In this document: positions 1 to 6,971 of the stretch, one piece after another
Position numbering within the stretch: the first letter of the stretch is position 1
Layout of the letters: each line of letters starts with the position of its first letter
Assembly (NCBI GenBank): GCA_012840245.1
Contig: DULR01000033.1
Span: 1 to 43,713 of the forward strand
Source of the DNA: Clostridiaceae bacterium
GTDB taxonomy: Bacteria > Bacillota > Clostridia > DSM-8532
Direction: 5' to 3'
Length of the DNA: 43,713 nt
The notes under the pieces: model-generated
What the model was told of the DNA's origin: nothing
Databases searched by the model: none
The model's input: the letters and a program-made list of their open reading frames with translations, nothing else
Translations under genes and position numbers: made by a program

Positions 1-25
1 AACCACTGCAAAAGTCGTATTCTTA

Positions 26-127
26 TTGTCATCCTGAGCGGAGCGCAGCGGAGTCGAAGGATCTGATTAGCTGACTATGCGGGTTTTAAGATTCTTCACT
101 ACGCCTTGCTCCGTTCAGAATGACAAA
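26..127. repeat. Dispersed palindromic repeat, copy 1
   Basis: Imperfect inverted repeat. The left end TTGTCATCCTGAGCGGAGC matches the reverse complement of the right end GTTCAGAATGACAA, and an inner pair GAAGGATCT / AGATTCTTC is also inverted. The same four blocks recur near 1933-2040, 6831-6924 and 27461-27490 with different sequence between them. It is non-coding and lies upstream of the ABC permease gene. I read it as a small interspersed element rather than a promoter. Confidence 0.75.
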
Positions 128-201
128 GCCCGAAGTTTTTCAGTGGTTTCGAAGCGTTCCCCTGGCTAAAATTCTGACAGTATGAAAAGGATGTACATGG
201 T

Positions 202-1095
202 ATGCTTGAAATAATCAAAGGTGCGGTTTCACTGGGCCTGTTGTGGGCAGTGATGACCATCGGAGTATATATAACCTATAGGATATTGAACATAGCTGAC
301 CTGACGGTGGAAGGCAGCATAGCCCTCGGAGCTGCCATCGCGGCTCAGGCTATTGTAAGCGGAGCAAATCCTTATATCGCATCATTCATATCCATTCTGG
401 GAGGAATGGCCGCAGGTCTGGTTACGGGTATTTTGCATACCATGCTTAAGATCCCTGCGCTGCTGTCAGGTATACTGACCATGATAGCTCTCTATTCTGT
501 AAATCTCAGGGTGCTTGGAAAAGCGAACCTTTCGCTTCTTAGAATGGAAACCGTTTATACGGCTCTTGAAAAGCTTGGCATAGAATCATCATGGTCTGTC
601 ATTATATTTGGTCTTATAAGTGTTGCACTTGTAATAGGTTTTCTGTACTGGTTCTTCGGGACAGAGCTTGGCTGCGCCATAAGAGCCACCGGAAACAATC
701 CCAGAATGGTGAGAGCCCAGGGTATCAACACGAATAACATGATAATCCTGGGGCTGATCATCAGCAACGGACTCGTGGCGCTGAGCGGAGCTCTCATAGC
801 ACAGTACCAGAGCTTCTCCGATGTTCAGATGGGTACCGGATCGATCGTTATAGGCCTGGCATCGGTTATCATTGGCGAGGTGCTTTTCGGAAAGCGGAGT
901 TTCCTTATGAGGTTCGTTTCGCTTGCATTCGGAGCAATTACGTACAGGATAATAATTGCCTTCGTATTAAAGCTTGGAATGCACAGCAATGACCTTAAGC
1001 TCTTCACAGCCATAACAGTCGCTTTAGCCCTTGCTCTTCCTATGATCAGGGACTATGTCAATCCGCCCAAAATATCAATCGAAGAGAATGAGTAG
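202..1095 (+). CDS. ABC transporter permease (BPD_transp_2 type, TrpY-like)
   Basis: Inner-membrane permease of 297 residues, almost entirely hydrophobic, with about eight predicted membrane segments. It resembles the branched-chain amino acid/sugar permease superfamily. The cytoplasmic loop RATGNNPRMVRAQGI followed by a Gly/Ala-rich segment is the likely ATPase-coupling region. The start ATG has an AAAAGGA ribosome binding site ten bases upstream. The ATPase gene follows after 29 bases, so the two form one transporter operon. Systems of this layout (binding protein, permease, ATPase) include the streptococcal TrpXYZ tryptophan importer. The substrate here cannot be told, and the binding protein is presumably upstream of the window. 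Confidence 0.85.
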   Translation: MLEIIKGAVSLGLLWAVMTIGVYITYRILNIADLTVEGSIALGAAIAAQAIVSGANPYIASFISILGGMAAGLVTGILHTMLKIPALLSGILTMIALYSVNLRVLGKANLSLLRMETVYTALEKLGIESSWSVIIFGLISVALVIGFLYWFFGTELGCAIRATGNNPRMVRAQGINTNNMIILGLIISNGLVALSGALIAQYQSFSDVQMGTGSIVIGLASVIIGEVLFGKRSFLMRFVSLAFGAITYRIIIAFVLKLGMHSNDLKLFTAITVALALALPMIRDYVNPPKISIEENE

Positions 1096-1124
1096 CCGGC
1101 GCCGGTATTTCATTGGAGGTTAAA

Positions 1125-1919
1125 ATGCTAAAAGTAAACGGAGTATATAAGGTATTCAATCCAGGAACCATCAATCAGAAGATAGCCTTGCGAAATGTCA
1201 GCATAGATCTTGACGAAGGCGATTTCGTGACCCTTATAGGCGGCAACGGCGCAGGAAAATCCACGCTGCTCAATTGTGTGGCGGGAGTGTACGGTGTTGA
1301 CAGGGGTACTATAAATATAGCAGGGACAGATGCTACCAAATTGCCGGAGCACAAACGCGCAGCATTGCTGGGACGTGTTTTTCAGGATCCGATGATGGGA
1401 ACTGCATCGGATATGCTCCTGGAAGAGAACTTAGCCCTGGCTTTAAGGCGAGGTGAGCCCAGAGGCCTGAAATGGGGAATAACAGGCAAGGAAAGAGAGA
1501 CCTATCGTCAGATGCTTTCCCAGCTGGAGCTGGGCCTTGAAAACAGACTGCATACCAAGGTGAAGCTGCTTTCGGGCGGTCAAAGGCAGGCTGTGACTCT
1601 GCTGATGGCAATATTGAAAAAACCAAGGCTCCTTCTTTTGGATGAACATACTTCCGCTTTAGACCCGAAAACGGCCGAAAGAGTGCTGTACCTGACAGAT
1701 AAGCTGATCGCGGAAAACAATCTGACCACGTTGATGGTTACACATAACATGCGTGATGCCATAAAGTATGGCAACCGTCTTATCATGATGCATGACGGCC
1801 GGGTGATCCTGGATATAAGGGGAGAGGAAAAGAAAAAGCTGACTGTCGAAGCTCTTCTGGAGCGGTTCGGGATGGCTTCAGGCCAGGAATTCGCATATGA
1901 CCGTGTACTGCTTTCATAA
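1125..1919 (+). CDS. ABC transporter ATP-binding protein
   Basis: Cytoplasmic ATPase of 264 residues that powers the permease encoded just upstream. Walker A GGNGAGKST is at residues 39-47, then the signature LSGGQRQAV, Walker B LLLLDEHTSALDP and the switch histidine in THNM. I chose the ATG at 1125 because GGAGG (1115-1119) lies five bases before it. The in-frame TTG at 1113 overlaps that ribosome binding site. No clear terminator follows, but a repeat element begins about 15 bases after the stop. Substrate unknown; the pairing with a TrpY-like permease suggests an amino acid or related small molecule (inference). Confidence 0.88.
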   Translation: MLKVNGVYKVFNPGTINQKIALRNVSIDLDEGDFVTLIGGNGAGKSTLLNCVAGVYGVDRGTINIAGTDATKLPEHKRAALLGRVFQDPMMGTASDMLLEENLALALRRGEPRGLKWGITGKERETYRQMLSQLELGLENRLHTKVKLLSGGQRQAVTLLMAILKKPRLLLLDEHTSALDPKTAERVLYLTDKLIAENNLTTLMVTHNMRDAIKYGNRLIMMHDGRVILDIRGEEKKKLTVEALLERFGMASGQEFAYDRVLLS

Positions 1920-1932
1920 ATCCTTATTTAGG

Positions 1933-2040
1933 TTCGGAGCGAAGTGAAAGATCTGAAAAGATTCTTCAGTCGCTGCGCTCCTTCAGAATGATAATGCGGA
2001 CTTTTGCTTAATGTCATTCTGAGCGAAGCTAATAATCTTT
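1933..2040. repeat. Dispersed palindromic repeat, copy 2 (partial/compound)
   Basis: Contains the inner pair AAAGATCT / AGATTCTTC, a right end TTCAGAATGA, then about 20 bases later a second left end TGTCATTCTGAGCGAAGC leading to ATCTTT. It looks like one element missing its left end plus one half element. It fills the space between the ABC ATPase and the convergent dacF gene, whose stop codon abuts it, and may act as the RNA 3' end for both. Confidence 0.65.
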
Positions 2041-3385
2041 AAAACCGGTAATGATTTTTTCTTGACGACGAGTAGTAGTTATAGCGTTTTCTTCGGTTGT
2101 TCCTTCGTCTGATGATGCGAATTATAAAACCAAGGACGATTATGACTGCTATGGATATTCCGGCTGCCTTGACGCCGAATATGAATTTTTCGTCACTTAT
2201 GATTTCTTTGTATTTATCACGCAATATGGCTATTGTTGTCTTTTCGATGGAATCCTTCGCGACCAGTTCGATGGAGCCGATCAGCTTTTGATTATAATAA
2301 TATTCCAGCACACCCACGACCTGGCCCTGAGTTATAGGTGCTTCAAAAGGCTCATAGAATATTTGTCTTGTGGTAAGCACATTCTTGAGCTCTTCCTCAT
2401 CCAGGGGAACGATGTAGCTGAGGCTGCCGTTCGTTATAACATCCAGTTTTTTTCCGTCAACTGCGTCGGCTACCTCAAACCGATCAATGAATTTCCCTTT
2501 CGGCACCAGTTCCTTCTTGCCGAAGTTTTTGAAACCATATTCCAGGAGCTTTTGGGATTCTTCAAACTGCAAAGTCTTGCTATCGGTCCCCAAAACGACA
2601 GATATAAGTTCAAGCCCGTCAGGATTTACAGCCGATGCAACGAGGCACAGCCCTGCCTTCTCAGTATATCCTGTCTTTATTCCGGTAACCTTTGAATAGT
2701 ATTTTGAACGGGATGCCAGAAGCTCATTGGTATATGTCAGATGCCCGGCCTTCCAGTCCTCGCTTTTTCTGAAGTTCGTATCGGGCATTTTGAAATCTCT
2801 TCTGCCGACAACCTCCCTGAAGGCTTCTATTTGCATGGCAGCTCTGGCGATTATCGCAAGATCCCTGGCAGTAGTATAATGGTTTTCATCCTCAAGGCCG
2901 CTTGAGTTGGTAAAATGGCTTCCGGCCAGGCCCAGTTCTGCTGCCTTTTGGTTCATAAGAGCAGTAAAGCCCTCCATGGTGCCATCTCTGGAGACATTTT
3001 CTGCAATGATGTTACTGGCTTCATTGGCCGAGGTTATCATCATAAGATCGAGCAGATCCTTAAATTTAATTATCTCGCCGACCCTGATGCCGGCTTTGAC
3101 ATAGTCATAGGGAACACTGTTGATGGCATTTTCGGAAGCTGTCATTTCATCATCCAAATCTGCGTTTTCAAGAGCTACCAGCGCAGTCATTATTTTTGTC
3201 GTACTGGCAGGGGACCGGCGCTCGTCAGCATTTTTTTCTGCCAGAACCTGTCCGGTTTCCATATCTATCAATATATATGCTTTTGCTGTCAAATCCGGCG
3301 GAGCTTCAGCCAAAACCGGCAAAGGGATTGAAATGAGGAAAAATATTACTATAAGAGTATATATAGAAAAAAGCTTAGCTTTCAA
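2039..3385 (-). CDS. dacF: D-alanyl-D-alanine carboxypeptidase (DacF/PBP5 family)
   Basis: Penicillin-binding carboxypeptidase that trims the terminal D-Ala from peptidoglycan stem peptides outside the membrane. From the TTG at 3385 the protein has 448 residues: a signal peptide ending VLA-EAPP near residue 26, the active-site SxxK motif S61-TT-K64, the SAN motif, the KTG box in GIKTGYTEKAG, a C-terminal PBP5-like beta domain, then an unusual C-terminal membrane helix followed by a highly basic tail (RRRNNRRKR). I chose the TTG because TTAGGAG lies nine bases upstream; longer in-frame starts have no ribosome binding site. The family includes vegetative DacA and sporulation DacF/DacB, and the exact paralogue is uncertain. 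Confidence 0.88.
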   Translation of the reverse strand: MKAKLFSIYTLIVIFFLISIPLPVLAEAPPDLTAKAYILIDMETGQVLAEKNADERRSPASTTKIMTALVALENADLDDEMTASENAINSVPYDYVKAGIRVGEIIKFKDLLDLMMITSANEASNIIAENVSRDGTMEGFTALMNQKAAELGLAGSHFTNSSGLEDENHYTTARDLAIIARAAMQIEAFREVVGRRDFKMPDTNFRKSEDWKAGHLTYTNELLASRSKYYSKVTGIKTGYTEKAGLCLVASAVNPDGLELISVVLGTDSKTLQFEESQKLLEYGFKNFGKKELVPKGKFIDRFEVADAVDGKKLDVITNGSLSYIVPLDEEELKNVLTTRQIFYEPFEAPITQGQVVGVLEYYYNQKLIGSIELVAKDSIEKTTIAILRDKYKEIISDEKFIFGVKAAGISIAVIIVLGFIIRIIRRRNNRRKRYNYYSSSRKNHYRF

Positions 3386-3571
3386 ATTACCAACTCCTAA
3401 ATTTCTCTTATGTTCAACCATTTGCTCAATTATTATTATACGGTACAGGAAAACTAAACTCAAGTATGATAGAAATCCAATAAGTTCCATATTTTCTGAT
3501 GAATTATTCTTGCTTGCAAGTAAAAATATGACATAATATATATAAAAAGATAATATATTGGAGTTATAACA

Positions 3572-4063
3572 GTGGAAATAAATATAAAGGGAAAGTCCTA
3601 TAAAATTGCATGGGAATATCTTGTTGCGGCCTGTTTGATCCTGTTGCTGGTATTAGTTTTGGTATTGGCCAACTTTTCTTCGGTAAGACGGTTCTGGGTT
3701 TCATTTTCGGCTGATAAAACCGTATCAGGGACAGAAGAAGCAGGAAGGATAAATCCCGGGAAAGAGACTGATGTAATAACAGCAGAAAGCCCTGAGGATC
3801 CTCTTGCAGCCGATCCTTCACAGATCGATCCGGAAAAAGGACGGACAGATGTCCATAAGCCCGATTCACCTGTAAAAATCAATATAAACAAAGCAACCAT
3901 GGAAGAACTTATGTCACTTCCGTATATAGGTGAAGTGAAAGCAAAGGCTATCATCGAATACCGGAATAAAAACGGACCTTTTAAATCAGTCGACGAGCTT
4001 CTCAATATCAGAGGCATAGGAGAAAAAACTCTGGAGAAGCTACGCCCGCTGGTCACAGTATAG
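3572..4063 (+). CDS. ComEA-like helix-hairpin-helix DNA-binding protein
   Basis: 163-residue membrane-anchored protein: one N-terminal membrane helix (about residues 14-36), a polar linker of about 60 residues, then a C-terminal domain with two helix-hairpin-helix motifs ([12 protein letters not shown] and [12 protein letters not shown]). ComEA binds incoming double-stranded DNA at the cell surface during natural transformation. The GTG start has GGAG eight bases upstream. It stands alone here, without comEB/comEC, and diverges from dacF. A simpler DNA-binding role cannot be excluded because single ComEA-domain proteins are common outside competence operons. Confidence 0.82.
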   Translation: MEINIKGKSYKIAWEYLVAACLILLLVLVLVLANFSSVRRFWVSFSADKTVSGTEEAGRINPGKETDVITAESPEDPLAADPSQIDPEKGRTDVHKPDSPVKININKATMEELMSLPYIGEVKAKAIIEYRNKNGPFKSVDELLNIRGIGEKTLEKLRPLVTV

Positions 4064-4098
4064 GCAGTAATGCCGCACTGTCTGGTAAATTACAACAT

Positions 4099-4128
4099 TT
4101 GACTTGTAATATAATAATGGTGTAAAAT
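4099..4128 (+). promoter_or_regulatory. Putative rnpB promoter
   Basis: TTGACT (4099-4104), an 18-base spacer, then TAAAAT (4123-4128) preceded by TG. It lies about 17 bases before the first base of the RNase P RNA P1 helix, a fitting distance for a sigma-A promoter. Confidence 0.6.
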
Positions 4129-4144
4129 ACTATGATACAGATAA

Positions 4145-4494
4145 GAGTAGACTGGATGATCGCGGACGAAATGCCGAAAGGCTTCGTACGAGGAAAGTCC
4201 GGGCTCCGCAGGGCAGGGTGCCGGGTAATACCCGGTGAAGGCGACTTCAAGGAAAGTGCAACAGAAATAGACCGCCGAACCGGAGTTTCCGGTTCGGTAA
4301 GGATGGAAAGGTGAGGTAAGAGCTCACCGGCCCCACGGCAACGGAGGGCGCTATGTAAACCCCACCCGGAGCAACACCGTGACAAGGAACGTTAAGGTTG
4401 CCCGCCAGTTCCTTAGAGGTGGCTGAAGCCTTGTAGTAATACAGGGCTTAGATAGATGATCATTCCAGACAGAACCCGGCTTACAGGTCTACTC
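4145..4494 (+). ncRNA. rnpB: RNase P RNA, bacterial class A
   Basis: Catalytic RNA that matures tRNA 5' ends. The conserved core is visible: GAGGAAAGTCCGGGCTC near the 5' end, GAAAGTGCAACAGAAA, the GAGCTCACCGG segment, AAACCCCACCCGGAGCAA, and the 3' block AGATAGATGATC...CAGAACCCGGCTTA that closes P4 and P2. Ends were set by the terminal P1 helix: GAGTAGA (4145-4151) pairs with TCTACTC (4488-4494), giving about 350 nucleotides. The AAGCCTTGTA...TACAGGGCTTA hairpin region fits the class A architecture rather than the Bacillus class B. It is followed by a terminator. Confidence 0.96.
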
Positions 4495-4521
4495 GAATAT
4501 CAATAAAAAAATCAATGGGAT

Positions 4522-4554
4522 CTCTGGCACTGTGTTTGGTGTCAGAGTTTTTTT
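4522..4554 (+). terminator. Intrinsic terminator of rnpB
   Basis: CTCTGGCAC (4522-4530) pairs with GTGTCAGAG (4539-4547), a nine-pair stem with one G-T, followed by seven T residues. Confidence 0.88.
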
Positions 4555-4655
4555 ACATAAGCTGAAAGGAAAACATATGGTTAATGGCACTGGTCCTTCA
4601 GCCATGATATGGTATATTATATTTATATATAGATACCAATTAAGGAGGTAGTAAG

Positions 4656-5417
4656 GTGGCACTGCTTGAATGTCGTTTCAAATCGGAAGTACTTGAAATG
4701 GAGCAGCCTTTCAATGTCATACTCCCCCAGATCAGCATGTCGGACACTGAAAATGGGAATAAAAAGTTTCCGGTTTTATATCTCCTGCACGGCCTTTCGG
4801 ATGACCATACCGCATGGGTGCGAAAATCGAATATCGAGCGCTATGCTGCCCAATACGGCCTGGCAGTTGTAATGCCCAATGTCAACAGAAGCTTTTATAC
4901 CGACATGAAGTACGGCCTTAAATATTATACATATATGACAAAAGAAATCCCTCACATTGTACGGTCATATTTCCCCATATCGGATAAACGTGAGGATAAT
5001 TACATCGCAGGGCTTTCCATGGGGGGCTATGGGGCGTTCATGATCGCTCTCAGAAATCCGGAAATGTTCTCAGCCGCAGCTAGCCTGTCAGGTGCTCTGG
5101 ACCTGACCGTATTGCTTGACAGAGGTGATGAGCAAATAGCGCAGATGACTGAAATGCTTTTCGGCTCGTCTGATGAATTCATAAATTCTGATTACAATCT
5201 GGTAAGACTTTTATCAAAGGCAGACAGGGATAAACTGCCCAGATTGTACCAGTGCTGCGGTACAGAGGATTTTCTCTACCAGCTTAATGAAAACTTCAGA
5301 GCTGCAGCAATCAGGTACGGAGTTGATTTGACTTACGAGGAGGGGCCAGGGGACCACGAGTGGGGGTATTGGGATACCAATATACAGCGGGTTCTGAGAT
5401 GGATTTTCCAAAAGTGA
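4656..5417 (+). CDS. Alpha/beta-hydrolase esterase (EstA / esterase D family)
   Basis: 253-residue cytoplasmic serine esterase. The oxyanion region YLLHGLSDDHTAW, the nucleophile elbow GLSMGGYG (Ser121), an acid in CCGTEDFLYQ and the histidine in GPGDHEWGYWD make a full catalytic triad. The family includes the lactic acid bacterial tributyrin esterase EstA and S-formylglutathione hydrolases. No glutathione genes are nearby, so a short-chain acyl esterase is the safer name. The GTG start at 4656 has AAGGAGG at 4642-4648. It is monocistronic between rnpB and the pheST leader. Confidence 0.85.
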   Translation: MALLECRFKSEVLEMEQPFNVILPQISMSDTENGNKKFPVLYLLHGLSDDHTAWVRKSNIERYAAQYGLAVVMPNVNRSFYTDMKYGLKYYTYMTKEIPHIVRSYFPISDKREDNYIAGLSMGGYGAFMIALRNPEMFSAAASLSGALDLTVLLDRGDEQIAQMTEMLFGSSDEFINSDYNLVRLLSKADRDKLPRLYQCCGTEDFLYQLNENFRAAAIRYGVDLTYEEGPGDHEWGYWDTNIQRVLRWIFQK

Positions 5418-5473
5418 TCATATTTAATTGGAATATAAAATTAAATTGTTTATCTTTGTATTGAAATATGTGG

Positions 5474-5479
5474 TATAAT
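5474..5479 (+). promoter_or_regulatory. Extended -10 promoter of the pheST leader
   Basis: TATAAT at 5474-5479 with an upstream TGG gives an extended -10 element. No good -35 hexamer lies at the right distance. Transcription would start just before the T-box stem I. Confidence 0.55.
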
Positions 5480-5494
5480 GATACAATAAATAAA

Positions 5495-5742
5495 AAATGC
5501 GATGAAAGAGATCCAGTAGGCTTGTAACCGCTTCAAAAAGAGATTTGGCGCCATGGGCTGAAAGCGTCAATTTGAATGTTATCAGCCGAAATTCCCTCCG
5601 GAGCAGCCGCCTGAAAAATGGAGTAGGAGCGGCCGGATCAGCCCCGTTAAAGCCTTCGAGTGCATGATTTTGCCATTGGCATGATCATGAACATAGGTGG
5701 TACCGCAGGCTTGAAGCTTTGTCCTATGACAAAGCTTTTTTT
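5495..5742 (+). promoter_or_regulatory. T-box riboswitch, tRNA-Phe specific
   Basis: Leader RNA that senses uncharged tRNA. Stem I carries the GATGAAAGAGATCCAGTAGG start, the AGAGA and GGGCTGAAAGC apical elements, and a specifier region GAAATTCCCTCCGGAG in which TTC (5592-5594) is the phenylalanine codon. The T-box core AGGTGGTACCGC is at 5695-5706 in the antiterminator. The competing terminator is AAGCTTTGTC (5714-5723) paired with GACAAAGCTT (5728-5737) followed by T residues. The specifier agrees with the downstream phenylalanyl-tRNA synthetase genes. Confidence 0.93.
5714..5742 (+). terminator. Regulated terminator of the pheST T-box
   Basis: Ten-base-pair stem AAGCTTTGTC / GACAAAGCTT with a CTAT loop, then a run of T. 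It forms when tRNA-Phe is charged and the antiterminator is not stabilised. Confidence 0.9.
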
Positions 5743-5805
5743 ATATTCAAATTTAAGCATGTAGAAAAACCAACCAATATAAGAAAATGAGGTGTCATAA
5801 GCAAG

Positions 5806-6825
5806 ATGAAACAACAATTGGAAGCAATCAAAAATCAGGCTATGGAAAAGCTTGCCCGGGTCTCAAGCATCCGTGAGCTCGAGGATCTGAAGGTCGCCTA
5901 TTTGGGCAAAAAGGGTGAACTGACCGGTATACTCAAGCAAATGGGAACCCTGTCTCCCGAAGAACGCCCTGTTATCGGACAATTGGCGAATGAGGTAAGA
6001 TTTGCGCTCGAAGAATCCATATCGCAGGCAAAAGACAGGCTCATAAAGGAAGAACGCAGCATCAGGTTGAAAAATGAGACCATCGATGTGACCATGCCGG
6101 GCAAAGTCAAGTCCATCGGCAGAAGACATCCTCTGACTATCGTGCTCGATGAACTTAAGGACATATTCCTGGGAATGGGATATGAAATTGCTGAGGGACC
6201 TGAGATCGAACTGGATTACAACAACTTCGAAGCATTGAACATTCCGAAGAACCATCCTGCGAGAGATACCCAGGATACCTTTTATATAAGCGAAAACGTC
6301 GTTCTGAGGACCCATACTTCTCCCGTGCAGATTAGGCATATGATGTCACATAAGCCTCCGATCCGCATCATCTGCCCTGGAAGAGTTTACAGATCTGATG
6401 CTGTTGACGCGACTCACTCGCCGGTTTTTCACCAGGTGGAAGGGCTCGTTGTTGACAAGAACGTGACCATGGGAGATCTGGTAGGTACTCTGCAGGCATT
6501 CGCAAAAGGTATTTTCGGCGAAAACACAAGAATAAGGCTGAGACCGCACCATTTCCCGTTTACCGAGCCTTCGGCAGAGGTCGACGTATCCTGCTGGGGA
6601 TGCGGCGGTTCGGGATGCAGGATCTGCAAAGGCGAAGGATGGATAGAGATCCTCGGAGCCGGTATGGTTCACCCGAATGTTTTGAGAGTTTGCGGAATCG
6701 ATCCTGATGTTTATTCCGGTTTTGCTTTCGGGCTGGGTATAGAACGTATCGCAATGGGCAAGTTCGGCATTGATGATATGAGATTGCTTTTTGAAAATGA
6801 CATTCGTTTTCTCAGGCAATTTTAA
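5806..6825 (+). CDS. pheS: Phenylalanine--tRNA ligase alpha subunit
   Basis: Catalytic alpha subunit of the tetrameric PheRS that attaches phenylalanine to tRNA-Phe. At 339 residues it has the normal bacterial length. It has an N-terminal coiled-coil tRNA-binding region (about residues 1-85), class II motif 2 around [23 protein letters not shown], the Cys-rich stretch [16 protein letters not shown], and motif 3 [13 protein letters not shown]. The ATG is preceded by GAGGTG at a slightly long 12-base spacing. It is controlled by the T-box upstream. pheT follows after 146 bases that hold a dispersed repeat. Confidence 0.97.
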   Translation: MKQQLEAIKNQAMEKLARVSSIRELEDLKVAYLGKKGELTGILKQMGTLSPEERPVIGQLANEVRFALEESISQAKDRLIKEERSIRLKNETIDVTMPGKVKSIGRRHPLTIVLDELKDIFLGMGYEIAEGPEIELDYNNFEALNIPKNHPARDTQDTFYISENVVLRTHTSPVQIRHMMSHKPPIRIICPGRVYRSDAVDATHSPVFHQVEGLVVDKNVTMGDLVGTLQAFAKGIFGENTRIRLRPHHFPFTEPSAEVDVSCWGCGGSGCRICKGEGWIEILGAGMVHPNVLRVCGIDPDVYSGFAFGLGIERIAMGKFGIDDMRLLFENDIRFLRQF

Positions 6826-6830
6826 ACGTT

Positions 6831-6924
6831 CGTCATCTCTGGTAAAATAATATGCTTCGCATATTATTGGCGAAGGATATAAAAGAAAAAGATTCTTCGG
6901 CCATTATATGGCCTCAGAATGACA
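6831..6924. repeat. Dispersed palindromic repeat, copy 3, inside the pheS-pheT operon
   Basis: Conserved blocks GTCATCTCTG, GAAGGAT, AGATTCTTC and TCAGAATGAC are in the same order as copy 1. The variable arms are replaced by two perfect hairpins: AATAATATG / CATATTATT around a CTTCG loop (6846-6868) and the short palindrome GGCCATTATATGGCC (6899-6913). It sits between two co-transcribed genes, so it is transcribed. Confidence 0.75.
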
Positions 6925-6971
6925 TAAATCTGTAAAATTATATAGCCGTAAAACGACTTGAGGAGGTTAAT

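Noticed and set aside
4053..4385. Reading frames on both strands over the RNase P RNA
   Set aside because: They lie inside rnpB and have no protein-family content; the RNA structure explains the region.
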